The notes: generated from the sequence alone by a model not told the origin. DNA of 64,000 nt from Gaiellasilicea sp963806955 (GCA_963806955.1 CAWDZG010000001.1:868001-932000), one strand, 5' to 3'; counted from the stretch's first letter, positions 24,292-33,134 are shown. Numbers and translations: made by a program.

Positions 24292-25086
24292 TTAGGGCTT
24301 CAGGCCGGCCAGCTTGACGCGGGCGTCTCCCGTCCCCCGGAACTCGAAGAAGCGGCCCGGCGCCGATCCCTGCTGCCCGAAGCCGACGCCGGCGCCGACG
24401 AGGGCGGCGACGTGCTGCTCGACCGAGGTCAACGGCGCCTGCATGTAGGCGACGTTGTTCGGCAGCTTGCCCTGGAGCAGCCGTGCGAACGCGAGGTGCT
24501 GCGCCTCGACGCCGAGGATCTGTCCGGCGTAGCGGGCCTCGTCGTAGAGGCCGGCACGGGCGAAGATCGGGATCGCGACCGCGTAGGCGTTCACGAACAC
24601 CGAGTCGGCGACCTCGATCGTCGCCGGCACGTTCTTCAGCCCCGAGCCGAAGAAGTCGTTCGGCAGCCAGAAGCGCGTGGCGAGCGGCTGGAAGCCCATG
24701 CCCTTGCCCATCGGGCTGTGGAGGAAGTCGTAGTGCTCGGCCTCGGCGGTGTTCGCCGCGCGGAGGACCTGGTCGACGGTCTTGATCGGGAGCCCGCCGA
24801 ACGTGCCGGACTTCGGCAGCCGGTTGATCACGGCGGTCAGGTAGGTGACGGCGAGCGCCTCCGCGGTGGCGGCGGCGGTGCCGATCTCCTTCACGCTGTC
24901 GGACGTGCCGTGGGCGCCCCAGGCGACGCGCGCCGGGCCGAGCACGCCAGCGCCGACTGCGGCGGCGAGCGTGGCCTTCTTCAGGATCGCGCCACGCGTC
25001 TGCTTCGAGACGGGGCTTTCCGCCAGCACGTTGTCCAGGACCTGGACGTCGTCTGCTGCGGTGAACGGCTTCGTGCTTTTGGACAT
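24292..25086 (-). CDS. Ferritin-like domain protein
   Basis: A 264-residue protein with a long leader: about 35 polar residues, then KKATLAAAVGAGVLGPARVAWGA, a hydrophobic exported-type segment. A four-helix ferritin-like (Ferritin_2/DUF4439-type) domain follows, with AANTAEAEHYDFL and GVEAQHLAFARLL carrying the E-x-x-H iron-site residues. ATG 25086 has GGGAG upstream. It sits with the ABC-F gene between yceD and rpmF. Enzymatic or storage function is unproven; many relatives are exported proteins of unknown role. Confidence 0.75.
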   Translation of the reverse strand: MSKSTKPFTAADDVQVLDNVLAESPVSKQTRGAILKKATLAAAVGAGVLGPARVAWGAHGTSDSVKEIGTAAATAEALAVTYLTAVINRLPKSGTFGGLPIKTVDQVLRAANTAEAEHYDFLHSPMGKGMGFQPLATRFWLPNDFFGSGLKNVPATIEVADSVFVNAYAVAIPIFARAGLYDEARYAGQILGVEAQHLAFARLLQGKLPNNVAYMQAPLTSVEQHVAALVGAGVGFGQQGSAPGRFFEFRGTGDARVKLAGLKP

Positions 25087-25150
25087 GGGACTCCCTTGGG
25101 GAGGAAGGACAGGGACGTCCAGCTTTTGTCCAAGATGTGTCGAAGTCAAA

Positions 25151-25173
25151 CGCGACCGTCAGAGACGGTCGCG
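25151..25173 (-). terminator. Intrinsic-type terminator at the yceD 3' end
   Basis: CGCGACCGTC and GACGGTCGCG form a perfect 10-bp stem with a 3-nt loop. On the transcribed strand the stem is followed by TTTGACTT. It includes the yceD stop codon, so the rsmD-coaD-yceD unit probably ends here instead of continuing into rpmF. Confidence 0.6.
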
Positions 25174-25668
25174 GAGCTCCTCCAGTGCCGACCAGCGCGG
25201 ATCGGGGACGATCTCGTCGTGCGTATGCGGCTCGACGTTCAGGTCCTTGCCGCAGACGGGGCAGAGCCCGGCGCAGTCGGGCGCGTGCAGGATCTGCTCC
25301 GGCAGCGCCAAGGCGATCGTGTCGCGGGCCCACGCGGTGAGCTCGAGCTGATCCTCGACGACGTACTCGCTGCGGAGCTCCTCGTCCTCACCGGGGTTCG
25401 AGGCGTGGTACTCGCGCGCATCGACTCGCACGTCGACGACGGCGTCGGCCAGGCAGCGCATGCACGGTCCATGCAGGCGGACGTCGAAGGCGAGGCGCAG
25501 GTCGAGGCCGGTCGTCGCCTGGGCGACCGTGAGCGCCGCGTCGATCTCCTGCGGCACGGGGAGATACCGGAGGCCACCGAGGTCGAACGGCTCCAGCTCG
25601 ATCTGGACCGCGTCGCGGTGCTCCTCCCCCGGCCGGAGGCGGAGGCGGCGGAGCGGGAAGCGGGTCAT
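25159..25668 (-). CDS. yceD: YceD/DUF177 family protein
   Basis: A 169-residue DUF177 protein, implicated in 23S rRNA or ribosome assembly and normally cotranscribed with rpmF. LHGPCMRCLADAVVDV and CAGLCPVCGKDLN supply two cysteine pairs. The divIVA-like stop runs into its ribosome-binding site (TAGGAGGACCATG). It ends in an intrinsic-type terminator instead of leading into rpmF, because two accessory genes are inserted there. Confidence 0.9.
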   Translation of the reverse strand: MTRFPLRRLRLRPGEEHRDAVQIELEPFDLGGLRYLPVPQEIDAALTVAQATTGLDLRLAFDVRLHGPCMRCLADAVVDVRVDAREYHASNPGEDEELRSEYVVEDQLELTAWARDTIALALPEQILHAPDCAGLCPVCGKDLNVEPHTHDEIVPDPRWSALEELRDRL

Positions 25669-25675
25669 GGTCCTC

Positions 25676-26182
25676 CTAGAGGTAGGAGGTGTCGTCGTCC
25701 GGCTCGCGCGGCCCCACGCCCGCGACGACCGTCTCCTGCGAGCGCTCGTGCAGCCGCTCGCGCCCGCGCTTGACCGCGGTCAGGAACTTGTCGAGGTTGA
25801 CCTCGAGCGTCGAGAGGATCCCGTCGGCCCAGTCCTCCATCTCGAGCCGCGTCTCGCGGGCCTGGCGGCGCGCGTCGTCGACGATCTCCTGCGCCTGGCG
25901 CTCTGCGAGCTTGACGATCTCGGTCTGCGAGGCCTCGCGCACGGCCTGCTCGCGCGCCTCGCCGAGGATCCGGTCGGTCTCCCGCTTCGCCTCGGCCAGC
26001 ATCTCCTGCCGCTCCTTGACGATCCAGCGCGCCTGCTTGATCTCCTCGGGGATCGTCGCGCGCATCTGGTCGAGGATGTCGTAGATCTCCTCGCGGTCGA
26101 TCCGGACCTGGTCGGTGAGGGGGACGGCCTTCGCGTTGTGGACGAGGTCGTCGAGCTTGTCGATCAGTACGAGGACATCCAT
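25676..26182 (-). CDS. DivIVA-like coiled-coil protein
   Basis: A 168-residue, highly charged, mostly helical protein (EIYDILDQMRATIPEEIKQARWIVKERQEMLAEAKRETDRI...). It resembles the coiled-coil cell-division-initiation/ATP-synthase-b-like proteins found between coaD and yceD in actinobacteria. There is no membrane segment. A TAAACT box 6 nt upstream of the ATG overlaps the coaD stop. A scaffold or cell-pole role is the usual guess; the sequence does not prove it. Confidence 0.75.
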   Translation of the reverse strand: MDVLVLIDKLDDLVHNAKAVPLTDQVRIDREEIYDILDQMRATIPEEIKQARWIVKERQEMLAEAKRETDRILGEAREQAVREASQTEIVKLAERQAQEIVDDARRQARETRLEMEDWADGILSTLEVNLDKFLTAVKRGRERLHERSQETVVAGVGPREPDDDTSYL

Positions 26183-26191
26183 GCGCGCAGT

Positions 26192-26703
<512 letters not shown>

Positions 26704-26707
<4 letters not shown>

Positions 26708-27234
26708 GGCGAGGGCTCGAAGAGGGTGAGCCGCGCGGAACCGTACCGCCGCGACGTCCGGATTGGAAGCGGCAGCTGCGGCTCGGTGCGCGAGCCGGTC
26801 TCGACGACGAGCAGGCCGTCCGGCGCGAGCAGGCGCGGCAGCTGCGCCGCGAGCTTCGGCTCGAGCTCGGCCCAGGCCTCGTAGGGCGGGTCGACGAGGA
26901 CGAGGTCGTAGGTGCGCGTGTCCTGCCGCAGCGCCCAGAGCGCGTCGGAGCAGACGACGCGCGCGCCGGTCAGCTGCAGCTTCTCGAGGTTCTCGGAGAT
27001 CGTCCGGCACGCGCCGCGGTCGCTCTCGACGAAGGTGACGCTCGCCGCGCCGCGAGACAGGGCTTCAAGCCCCAGCGCGCCGGAGCCGGCGAAGACGTCG
27101 AGCACGCGCGCGCCGTCGACCGGGCCGATCAGGTTGAACGCGGCTTCGCGGACGCGGTCGCCCGTGGGCCGGGTGGCCAGGCCCTTGGGCGCCGCGATCC
27201 GGGCGCCGCGCTTCTCTCCGGCGATGATCCGCAC
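26704..27234 (-). CDS. rsmD: 16S rRNA (guanine-966-N2)-methyltransferase RsmD
   Basis: A 176-residue rRNA methylase. MRIIAGEKRGARI, RPTGDRVREAAFN, the AdoMet motif DVFAGSGALGLEAL and the catalytic VDPPYEAW are all present. The start is GTG 27234. It is coupled to coaD, as in most bacteria. In relatives recG usually follows on the other side; here a 7-kb accessory island lies between. Confidence 0.93.
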
Positions 27235-27257
27235 GCGCGCATTGTCGAGGGTCCGCC

Positions 27258-28322
27258 CTACGGACGCAGCAGCCAGGCGCCGCGCGCGAGCTCGATCCGG
27301 TCGTCGTAGCCGCCGACGACGAGCACGCGGCCGCTCTTCAGGCGGGTCGCCGTCGCGAAGGAGAGCGTCCGCCCCGTGCCGGCCTTCGGCCGGAACCGGC
27401 GCGAGCGCGGCTCGTAGCGGTCTGCCCGCGCGCCGCCGCCGGCGACGAGCGCGCCGCCGTCCGGAAGCGCGACGACCGCGTCGCCGAGCTTGAACCGCGG
27501 CGCCGAGAGCGAGCCGACCCGCTCCCAGCGGCCCGTCGCCACGCGATAGAGCTCGGCCGACGACCGGCGGCCCGCGAAGTCGCGCTCGTCCGAGCCGCCG
27601 AGGACGAGCACCCCGCCCCGGACGGCGACGGCGGCGTGCTTGTGCCGCGGCTGGCGCATCGGCACGGCGGCCGTGAAGCGCCCTGTACGGGGGCTCCAGA
27701 TCTCGGCCGAGGCGAGCACGCCGTCCTCGTCCGCGCTCCCGCCGACGACGAGCACGCGCCCGTCCGGAAGCAGCGTCGCGGTGTGCGCGTCGCGGGCAGC
27801 CTGCATCGAGCCCGTCCTCACCCAGCTCCCCGTCTTGGGCACGTACAGCTCGGCGCTGCGGAGCGTCCCCGTCCTGTTGCTTCCGCCCGCGACCAGGACG
27901 CGCCCGTCCCGCAGGGTGGTCACGGTGAACCCCCCGCGTGGCGTGCGCATCGGCTTCGCGGCCACGAAGCGTTTCGCGCCCGGCCGCCAGCGCTCCGCGC
28001 TCGCGGTGGGCGAGCGGCCGGCCCAGCCGCCGAAGACGAGCACCGAGCCGTCCTTCAGCCGGACGGCGCCGTGCGAGACGCGTGGCCGCAGCAACGGCGG
28101 GCCGGCCCGGAACCGGCCGGTACGCGCCGAGAAGAGCTCGGTCGTCGCGCCCTGAGCATCCTGCTCGCAGCCGTCGAGCGTGCAGCCACCTGCCACGAGC
28201 ACCTCTCCGGACGCGAGCAGCGTCGCCGTGTGGGCGGCGCGCGGCACCTCCGGCTGCAGGGCCGGAGCTGCGCCCCCGGCGGCGAGAGCCGGGACGGCGA
28301 GGGCGAGCGCGACGAGTCTCAT
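27258..28322 (-). CDS. Secreted kelch-repeat protein
   Basis: A 354-residue protein with a signal peptide (MRLVALALAVPALAAGGAAP) and about six kelch-type repeats, recognisable as HTATLLxDGRVLVVGG alternating with SAELYxPxTGxW. These would fold as a beta-propeller. Repeats of this kind occur in galactose-oxidase-like and many non-enzymatic secreted proteins; no copper-site residues were recognised. ATG 28322 is chosen because the 33 residues upstream (from 28421) look non-coding and cross the divergent promoter of the nrtR-like gene. Confidence 0.82.
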   Translation of the reverse strand: MRLVALALAVPALAAGGAAPALQPEVPRAAHTATLLASGEVLVAGGCTLDGCEQDAQGATTELFSARTGRFRAGPPLLRPRVSHGAVRLKDGSVLVFGGWAGRSPTASAERWRPGAKRFVAAKPMRTPRGGFTVTTLRDGRVLVAGGSNRTGTLRSAELYVPKTGSWVRTGSMQAARDAHTATLLPDGRVLVVGGSADEDGVLASAEIWSPRTGRFTAAVPMRQPRHKHAAVAVRGGVLVLGGSDERDFAGRRSSAELYRVATGRWERVGSLSAPRFKLGDAVVALPDGGALVAGGGARADRYEPRSRRFRPKAGTGRTLSFATATRLKSGRVLVVGGYDDRIELARGAWLLRP

Positions 28323-28361
28323 GTCTCTTCTAGTCCTCTCGCTGCCATTGGGTTCCGACAT

Positions 28362-28397
28362 GTTTTGGTTGACAAGACCAAAACCTGCACCTACAGT
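28362..28397 (+). promoter_or_regulatory. Promoter with inverted-repeat operator of the NrtR-like gene
   Basis: A TTGACA -35 box (28369-28374) and TACAGT -10 box (28392-28397) are 17 bp apart, and the ATG at 28405 is 7 nt after the -10 box, so the mRNA should be leaderless. The inverted repeat GTTTTGGT (28362-28369) / ACCAAAAC (28377-28384), with a 7-nt spacer, straddles the -35 box. This is the layout of an autorepressed promoter. Confidence 0.7.
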
Positions 28398-28404
28398 AAT
28401 AGTC

Positions 28405-29133
28405 ATGACGACAAGATCCAATGCTCCCGCCGGCTACGACGCCTCGCAGTATCCCGCCTTCGCGGTCACCGTGGACGTCGTCGTCCTCACGATGGCGGAG
28501 GGGCTCCTCCACGTCCTGCTGGTCTGCCGAGGCGAGGCGCCGTACGAGGGCATGTGGGCGATCCCGGGCGGCTTCAAGCGGCCGGAGGAGACGCTCGACG
28601 AGGCGGCGAAGCGCGAGCTGCGGGAGGAGACCGGTGTGGATGCGGCCAGCTTGCTCGCGCAGTTCGGCGCCTACGGCGACCCGGGCCGCGACCCGCGCCT
28701 GAACGTCGTCACCGTCGCCTACCTCGCCGTGCTGCGCGACGTCGGCCTCGTCGCCGGCGGCTCCGACGCCGCCGCGGCCGCACTACTCCCAGTCGCCGAC
28801 GTCCTCAGCGGCAAGATCGAGCTCGCCTTCGACCACCTGCGGATCGTCGGGGACGCCGTCGAGCGCGTCCGGGTGGAGCTGGAGGTGTCCGGGATCGCGC
28901 CCGCGTTCGTCGGGACGACGTTCACGCTGGCGGAGCTGCGGACGGTGTACGAGGCCGTGTGGGGCGTGCAGCTCGACGCCGCGAACTTCCGGCGCAGCCT
29001 CGTCGCCGAGGACGGCTGGGTCGTGCCCACCGGCCGCCGCACCCGACCCGGCCCTACCGGCGGCCGCCCGGCGGAGCTGTACCGCGCCGGCCGCGCCTGG
29101 CGTCACGGCGGCCCGATCCACCGCACCCGATGA
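28405..29133 (+). CDS. NrtR-like Nudix transcriptional regulator
   Basis: A 242-residue protein. Residues about 20-150 are a Nudix domain with the box GGFKRPEETLDEAAKRELREETGV, close to the G-x5-E-x7-REUxEExGU consensus. Residues about 155-225 form a winged-helix region (FTLAELRTVYEAVWGVQLDAANFRRSLV) typical of NrtR regulators, which sense ADP-ribose or NAD metabolites. In relatives they repress NAD biosynthesis or pentose genes; no such gene is adjacent here. The gene is coupled by ATGA to two MDR dehydrogenases. Whether the Nudix part still hydrolyses a substrate is unknown. Confidence 0.82.
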   Translation: MTTRSNAPAGYDASQYPAFAVTVDVVVLTMAEGLLHVLLVCRGEAPYEGMWAIPGGFKRPEETLDEAAKRELREETGVDAASLLAQFGAYGDPGRDPRLNVVTVAYLAVLRDVGLVAGGSDAAAAALLPVADVLSGKIELAFDHLRIVGDAVERVRVELEVSGIAPAFVGTTFTLAELRTVYEAVWGVQLDAANFRRSLVAEDGWVVPTGRRTRPGPTGGRPAELYRAGRAWRHGGPIHRTR

Positions 29134-30077
29134 GAGCAGTCGTCCACGACACCTACGGGCCGCCGGACGTTCTCCGGATCGACGACGTGCCCGAGCCGGC
29201 ACTCGGCGAGCGCAGCGTCCTCGTCCGTGTGCATGCGACGACGGTGAACCGCTCCGACGTCCACCTGCGCGCTGCACAGCCGTGGCCGTCGCGGTTCGTG
29301 TCCGGCCTGCTGCGGCCGAAGCACCGCGTCACCGGGAGCGAGTTCGCGGGTGTCGTCGAGCGGGTCGGACCTGGGGTGACGGAGCTCGCCGTCGGCGAGC
29401 GCGTCTTCGGGTCGACGGGCGGCTGGCGCGCCCACGCCGAGCTCCTCTCGGTGCGTGAGGACTCGGCCGTCGCCCGGATCCCCGACGGGGTCAGCTTCGA
29501 GCAGGCCGCAGCGTCCACCGACGGGCCGATCCTCACCCTCAACGCCTACGCGCCGGTGGACCTCGACGGGAAGCGCCTGCTCGTGTACGGGGCGTCCGGC
29601 TCGATGGGCACTGCCGGCGTCCAGCTCGGCAAGCACCTCGGCGCGCACGTGACGGCCGTCACCGACACACGCCACCTCGACCTCGCCCGCGAGCTCGGCG
29701 CCGACGCAGTAATCGACTACACGCGCGAGGACTGGATCCGGAGCGGCGAGACCTGGGACGTGGTCTTCGACGCGGTGGGCAAGCTCCACTTCTTCCGCAT
29801 CCGGCGCGCGCTCTCCCCCGGCGGCGCCTACCTCCCCACCGACGGATTCTCGAACCTCTTCCTCGCCCTGCCGACGAAGTGGAGCGACCGGCGCGTGCGG
29901 ATCAACCTGCCGCCTCGCTACCGCAAGGAGCACGTGCTGCTCGTGCAGCGTCTGCTCGAGGACGACAGCTACCGCCCGGTGATCGACCGGACGTACCCGC
30001 TCGAGGAGATCGTCGAGGCGTCGCGCTATGTCGAGACGGGCCAGAAGACCGGCAACGTCGTCCTCACCGTCCGATGA
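29130..30077 (+). CDS. NAD(P)H:quinone oxidoreductase-like MDR dehydrogenase, copy 1
   Basis: A 315-residue zinc-free medium-chain dehydrogenase/reductase. VLVRVHATTVNRSDVHLR and GSEFAGVVERVG are the MDR entry motifs, and LLVYGASGSMGTAGVQLGKHLGAHVTAV is the NADPH-binding Rossmann loop. No structural-zinc cysteines are present. The start overlaps the nrtR-like stop (ATGA) and the next gene is a clear paralogue with the same overlap, so the three form one operon. The substrate is unknown; quinones or unsaturated aldehydes are typical. Confidence 0.88.
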   Translation: MRAVVHDTYGPPDVLRIDDVPEPALGERSVLVRVHATTVNRSDVHLRAAQPWPSRFVSGLLRPKHRVTGSEFAGVVERVGPGVTELAVGERVFGSTGGWRAHAELLSVREDSAVARIPDGVSFEQAAASTDGPILTLNAYAPVDLDGKRLLVYGASGSMGTAGVQLGKHLGAHVTAVTDTRHLDLARELGADAVIDYTREDWIRSGETWDVVFDAVGKLHFFRIRRALSPGGAYLPTDGFSNLFLALPTKWSDRRVRINLPPRYRKEHVLLVQRLLEDDSYRPVIDRTYPLEEIVEASRYVETGQKTGNVVLTVR

Positions 30078-31027
30078 GAGCCGTCGTCCACCGCCGCTAC
30101 GGCCCGCCCGAGGTGCTGCGCGTCGAGGAGCTGCCCCGGCCGGAGCCGCAGCAGGGCGAGGTGCTCGTGCGCGTGCACGCGTCCAGCGTCACGCGCTCCG
30201 ACTGCGGCGTCCGCAACAGCGAGTACTGGTTCGCACGCGTCTTCACCGGGCTCGTCCGGCCGAAGCGGCCGGTCGCGGGGATGGAGTTCGCCGGGGTCGT
30301 CGAGGCGCTCGGCGATGGCGTGTCGGCTTCGCCGACCGGCGACGAGGTCTTCGGGATCAAGGGCGGCGCGAACGCCGACTACGTCTGCGTCCCCGAGACC
30401 GGCGTGATCGCCCACAAGCCGGCGCGGATCGGCTTCGAGGAGGCGGCCGGGGTCGCCGACGGCGCGCTCTCCGCGCGGACGATGCTGCCCACGCTCGGGC
30501 GGCTCGAGGGCCGTCACATCGCCGTCTACGGAGCGTCGGGGTCGATCGGCGTCGGGGCGGTCCAGCTCGCGAAGCACGCGGGCGCCCGCGTCACCGCCGT
30601 CTGCAACGGCGCGAACGTCGAGCTCGTCCACTCGCTCGGCGCCGACGAAGTGGTCGACTACGAGCGCGAGGACTGGACGCGGCGCGGCCCCTTCGACGGC
30701 ATCTTCGACGCGGTCGGCAAGAGCTCGTTCCGCAAGGTGCGGCGGGCGCTCCGGCCCGGCGCCGTCTACGCGTCCGCCGACCTGGGTTTCCTCTGGCACC
30801 TGCCGCTGCTGATCCTCGTGACGAAGCTCGCCGGCTCGCGCAGGGCGAAGCTCGGGATCGCGAGCTACCGCAAGGATGACCTGCTGTTCCTCGCCGGGCT
30901 GCTCGAGGCCGGTGAGTACCGGCCGGTGGTCGACCGCACGTACCCGATCGAGGACGTCGTCGAGGCGACGCGCTACGTCGAGACCGGGCAGAAGCGCGGC
31001 AACGTCGTGCTCACGCTCCGGGGCTGA
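30074..31027 (+). CDS. NAD(P)H:quinone oxidoreductase-like MDR dehydrogenase, copy 2
   Basis: A 317-residue paralogue of the preceding gene, alike from MRAVVHxxYGPPxVLR at the start to RYVETGQKxGNVVLT at the end. GMEFAGVVEALG and IAVYGASGSIGVGAVQLAKHAGARVTAV mark the MDR fold. The pair looks like an old tandem duplication. Its 3' end overlaps the convergent VapC-like gene by 17 bp. Confidence 0.88.
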   Translation: MRAVVHRRYGPPEVLRVEELPRPEPQQGEVLVRVHASSVTRSDCGVRNSEYWFARVFTGLVRPKRPVAGMEFAGVVEALGDGVSASPTGDEVFGIKGGANADYVCVPETGVIAHKPARIGFEEAAGVADGALSARTMLPTLGRLEGRHIAVYGASGSIGVGAVQLAKHAGARVTAVCNGANVELVHSLGADEVVDYEREDWTRRGPFDGIFDAVGKSSFRKVRRALRPGAVYASADLGFLWHLPLLILVTKLAGSRRAKLGIASYRKDDLLFLAGLLEAGEYRPVVDRTYPIEDVVEATRYVETGQKRGNVVLTLRG

Positions 31028-31412
31028 GCACCTCGAGCCCGGCGGCGGCTGCCGCTTCTGCGAGCCGTCGGTCGTAGACAAGCATCTGCCGAGCGCCGAC
31101 GCGCACGGCGCTCGCGAGATGAATCGCGTCCAGCGACCGGATGCGCGTGGACGTGTAGGACACCGCTGCCTCGAGCAGGCTGCGGTCGAGCTCCACGATC
31201 TCGACGCCGTCGAGCACCGTGCGGGCTCGCTGTGCCCCGAGCCCTCCGACGTGCGCGATCCTGGCGCCGCGCTGTACCTCGACGAGGGAGAGCGCGGAGG
31301 TGATCAGCGGCGGTTGGCCGCCGTTCTGCAGGTAGGCGCGGAGCGCTGTCGTCTCGGCCTCGTCGACCGCGAGCTTGACGAGCGCCGACGCATCCGCGTA
31401 GAGAGGGTCAGT
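31011..31412 (-). CDS. VapC-like PIN-domain toxin without a canonical start
   Basis: The frame encodes a full PIN domain of about 130 residues. Acidic residues of the nuclease site are present in YADASALVKL, SALSLVEVQRG, RSLDAIHLASA and LVYDRRLAEA. PIN toxins of this type cleave RNA. The frame is open from 31445, but no ATG, GTG or TTG precedes the conserved start; the codons just before it read TDPLYAD. Either an unusual start is used or an indel hides it. The antitoxin gene overlaps upstream. Confidence 0.7.
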   Translation of the reverse strand, partial: TDPLYADASALVKLAVDEAETTALRAYLQNGGQPPLITSALSLVEVQRGARIAHVGGLGAQRARTVLDGVEIVELDRSLLEAAVSYTSTRIRSLDAIHLASAVRVGARQMLVYDRRLAEAAAAAGLEVLSPGA

Positions 31413-31672
31413 CGCCGCGGTCGTCCTCGAGCGCTTGGCTCGCCGTCATCGGCCCCGTCACCGGCACGGGGTCCGGAAGCGGGTAGAGCCGTCGTCCGGG
31501 CCTGCGTCACCTTGCCCTCGGCGATCAGCTGCGCGAGCCGGTCCTCCTGATGGGGGACGATCCTCGCGACGGGAACCCCGTCGTGCGTGATCTCGATCGA
31601 CTCGCCGTTCCGCACGCGCCGGATCGTCTGGGTCAGCGTGTCGCGAAGCTCGCGGATGCCCATGCGGGTCAT
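31408..31672 (-). CDS. Phd/YefM-type antitoxin, frameshifted
   Basis: The N-terminal frame gives MTRMGIRELRDTLTQTIRRV and ESIEITHDGVPVARIVPHQ, the DNA-binding half of a Phd/VapB antitoxin. After GKVTQA the natural continuation GRRLYPLPDPVPVTGPMTASQ ending LEDDRGD is in another frame, one extra base away near 31498-31502. The stop overlaps the start region of the PIN gene, as in true toxin-antitoxin pairs. Left uncorrected, the antitoxin would lose its toxin-neutralising end. Confidence 0.7.
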
Positions 31673-31681
31673 TGTGACCAC

Positions 31682-31687
31682 ATGTTA
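31682..31687 (-). promoter_or_regulatory. Leaderless -10 box of the antitoxin gene (TAACAT)
   Basis: TAACAT lies 9 nt upstream of ATG 31672. It is embedded in two imperfect direct repeats, TGGTAACA and TGGTCACA, which could be antitoxin-binding half sites. Confidence 0.4.
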
Positions 31688-31761
31688 CCACGAGAGGGAG
31701 CTCGGGCGTATACGACGCTCGCCCAGGCGAGCAGCGGCGCGGGCTCTACCCGCTCGGCTGC

Positions 31762-32436
31762 TTAAAGTGCTGGACGTCTCGACCAGCGCTCCGACACCGA
31801 AAGCTCGGCTACGACCCACCCAGCAGCGTCGTAGGCAATGAGCATCGTCGGGTTCGAGTCTGGTTCGAGGGCCAGCCCGAAGGCGCCCGCCGAAGGTGTG
31901 CGAACGGGCGGTGAGTCAGAGAACCTCAGCTCCACGCTTGCGACGGTCGCGAGTGTGAGCCCCCAGAGCTGGAATCGGCCGTTCGTGCCCACCTTGGTCG
32001 GCCCGAACAGGGCAACTGGCTGCTCGGCGAAGAGGTCGGCCTCTGTCACGTCGCAGATGCCGATGCCGCCGAAGTCGAAGCAGAGCGGGCCGCTTCTCTG
32101 CCGGAAAGCGAGCAGCTTCTGGCCGTCGACCTCGGCGATCACATGTGGCTCGCCGCCGCCGGCCATCTTCGTTTGCCGCAGCCACTCCGGAGTCTCGTTC
32201 GCTGGCAGAACGTAGCCCGGCAACTCACCACCGTGAAGGGCCGCCCGAATCGCGTCCGCAATCTCGGCCCGGCTCGGTGGAACGGCGACCGCCACGAGGG
32301 CGGCGGTCAGCGCAGCTAGAGCCAGAATCAGCGGTCGGCTTCGACGCGGCCGTGAGTAGCGGGCGAGGACAGCCTGCACTTCCGTGTCAGTGAGCTCCTG
32401 GTCGCGGAGGAGCGCAAACGCGTTCTCTGTGTTCAT
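31762..32436 (-). CDS. Membrane-anchored partner of the ECF sigma factor (anti-sigma-like)
   Basis: A 224-residue protein: a short cytoplasmic head (about 35 residues) with a basic RRSRP end, one membrane helix (LILALAALTAALVAVAVPP), and an extracytoplasmic domain containing two cysteines (GPLCFDFGGIGICDV). It overlaps the sigma-factor stop by 4 bp (ATGA). Position and topology suggest an anti-sigma factor or signal-sensing partner. No ZAS zinc motif was found, so the call rests on context. Confidence 0.65.
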   Translation of the reverse strand: MNTENAFALLRDQELTDTEVQAVLARYSRPRRSRPLILALAALTAALVAVAVPPSRAEIADAIRAALHGGELPGYVLPANETPEWLRQTKMAGGGEPHVIAEVDGQKLLAFRQRSGPLCFDFGGIGICDVTEADLFAEQPVALFGPTKVGTNGRFQLWGLTLATVASVELRFSDSPPVRTPSAGAFGLALEPDSNPTMLIAYDAAGWVVAELSVSERWSRRPAL

Positions 32437-32975
32437 CGGGTACCTCCTTCAAGTGCGAGGAATCCGTTCTTGCTGAGGAGCGCGCGGGCTCGGGTGAGTA
32501 GCGAGCTGGCTGTCCCGGCGCGGCAGCCGAGGGCTGCGGCGATCTCAGCGTCTGAGAATCCGTAGACGTAGCGGAGTGCGACTGCCGCGCGCTGGCGTGC
32601 CGACAGATCGGCGAGCGCGGTCCGCAGCGCGGCTCGCAGAAGCACGATGTCGGTTGCTGGTGCATCGCTACCGGTCTCTTGGACCTCGTCGAGCGGGAGC
32701 TCGACTCCATGCCGGAAGCGCCGTCGCCGTGCGGCACGCAGGCTCTGGCGGACAGCTATCCGGCGCACCCATGCGTCGAAGCTCTCGGGGTTGCTGAGCC
32801 GGTGCAGGCCGTGCAAGACGTCAAGCGCGACATCCTGCGCGACGTCGGCAGCTGCTTCCCTGTCCCCGAGGACAGCGGTGGCGACTGGCATCGTGATCCG
32901 CCCGACATGCCGGACGACGGACTCTGTCGCGTCGGGGTCTCCCTCAAGGAAGCGCTGGTGCTCTGCAGCGGTCAT
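32433..32975 (-). CDS. ECF-type RNA polymerase sigma factor
   Basis: A 180-residue sigma-70 family protein. Region 2 includes DREAAADVAQDVALDVLHGLHRLSNPESFDAWVRRIAVRQ, and region 4 includes LSARQRAAVALRYVYGFSDAEIAAALGCRAGTASSLLTRARALL. The linker is short, as in extracytoplasmic-function sigmas. It is translationally coupled to the membrane protein downstream. Targets are not visible from the window. Confidence 0.88.
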   Translation of the reverse strand: MTAAEHQRFLEGDPDATESVVRHVGRITMPVATAVLGDREAAADVAQDVALDVLHGLHRLSNPESFDAWVRRIAVRQSLRAARRRRFRHGVELPLDEVQETGSDAPATDIVLLRAALRTALADLSARQRAAVALRYVYGFSDAEIAAALGCRAGTASSLLTRARALLSKNGFLALEGGTR

Positions 32976-33134
32976 TACCTATCAAGTGGCGATGAGATCC
33001 GAATTTCCTGCATGGGCCTTCCCTCGGCAGGTTTTGCCGACGAAACGGCTTGCGTACGCGATTGTGACCGATGCACGGGATCGCGACTATCCCGCTGTTC
33101 GTTCCGCGTCGTCGGCGTCGGGTGACACTTCCGA

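Noticed and set aside
23875..25773. A 632-codon plus-strand frame spanning the ABC-F, ferritin-like and yceD genes
   Set aside because: It crosses three genes, a perfect palindrome and a terminator on the opposite strand and shows no family motif.
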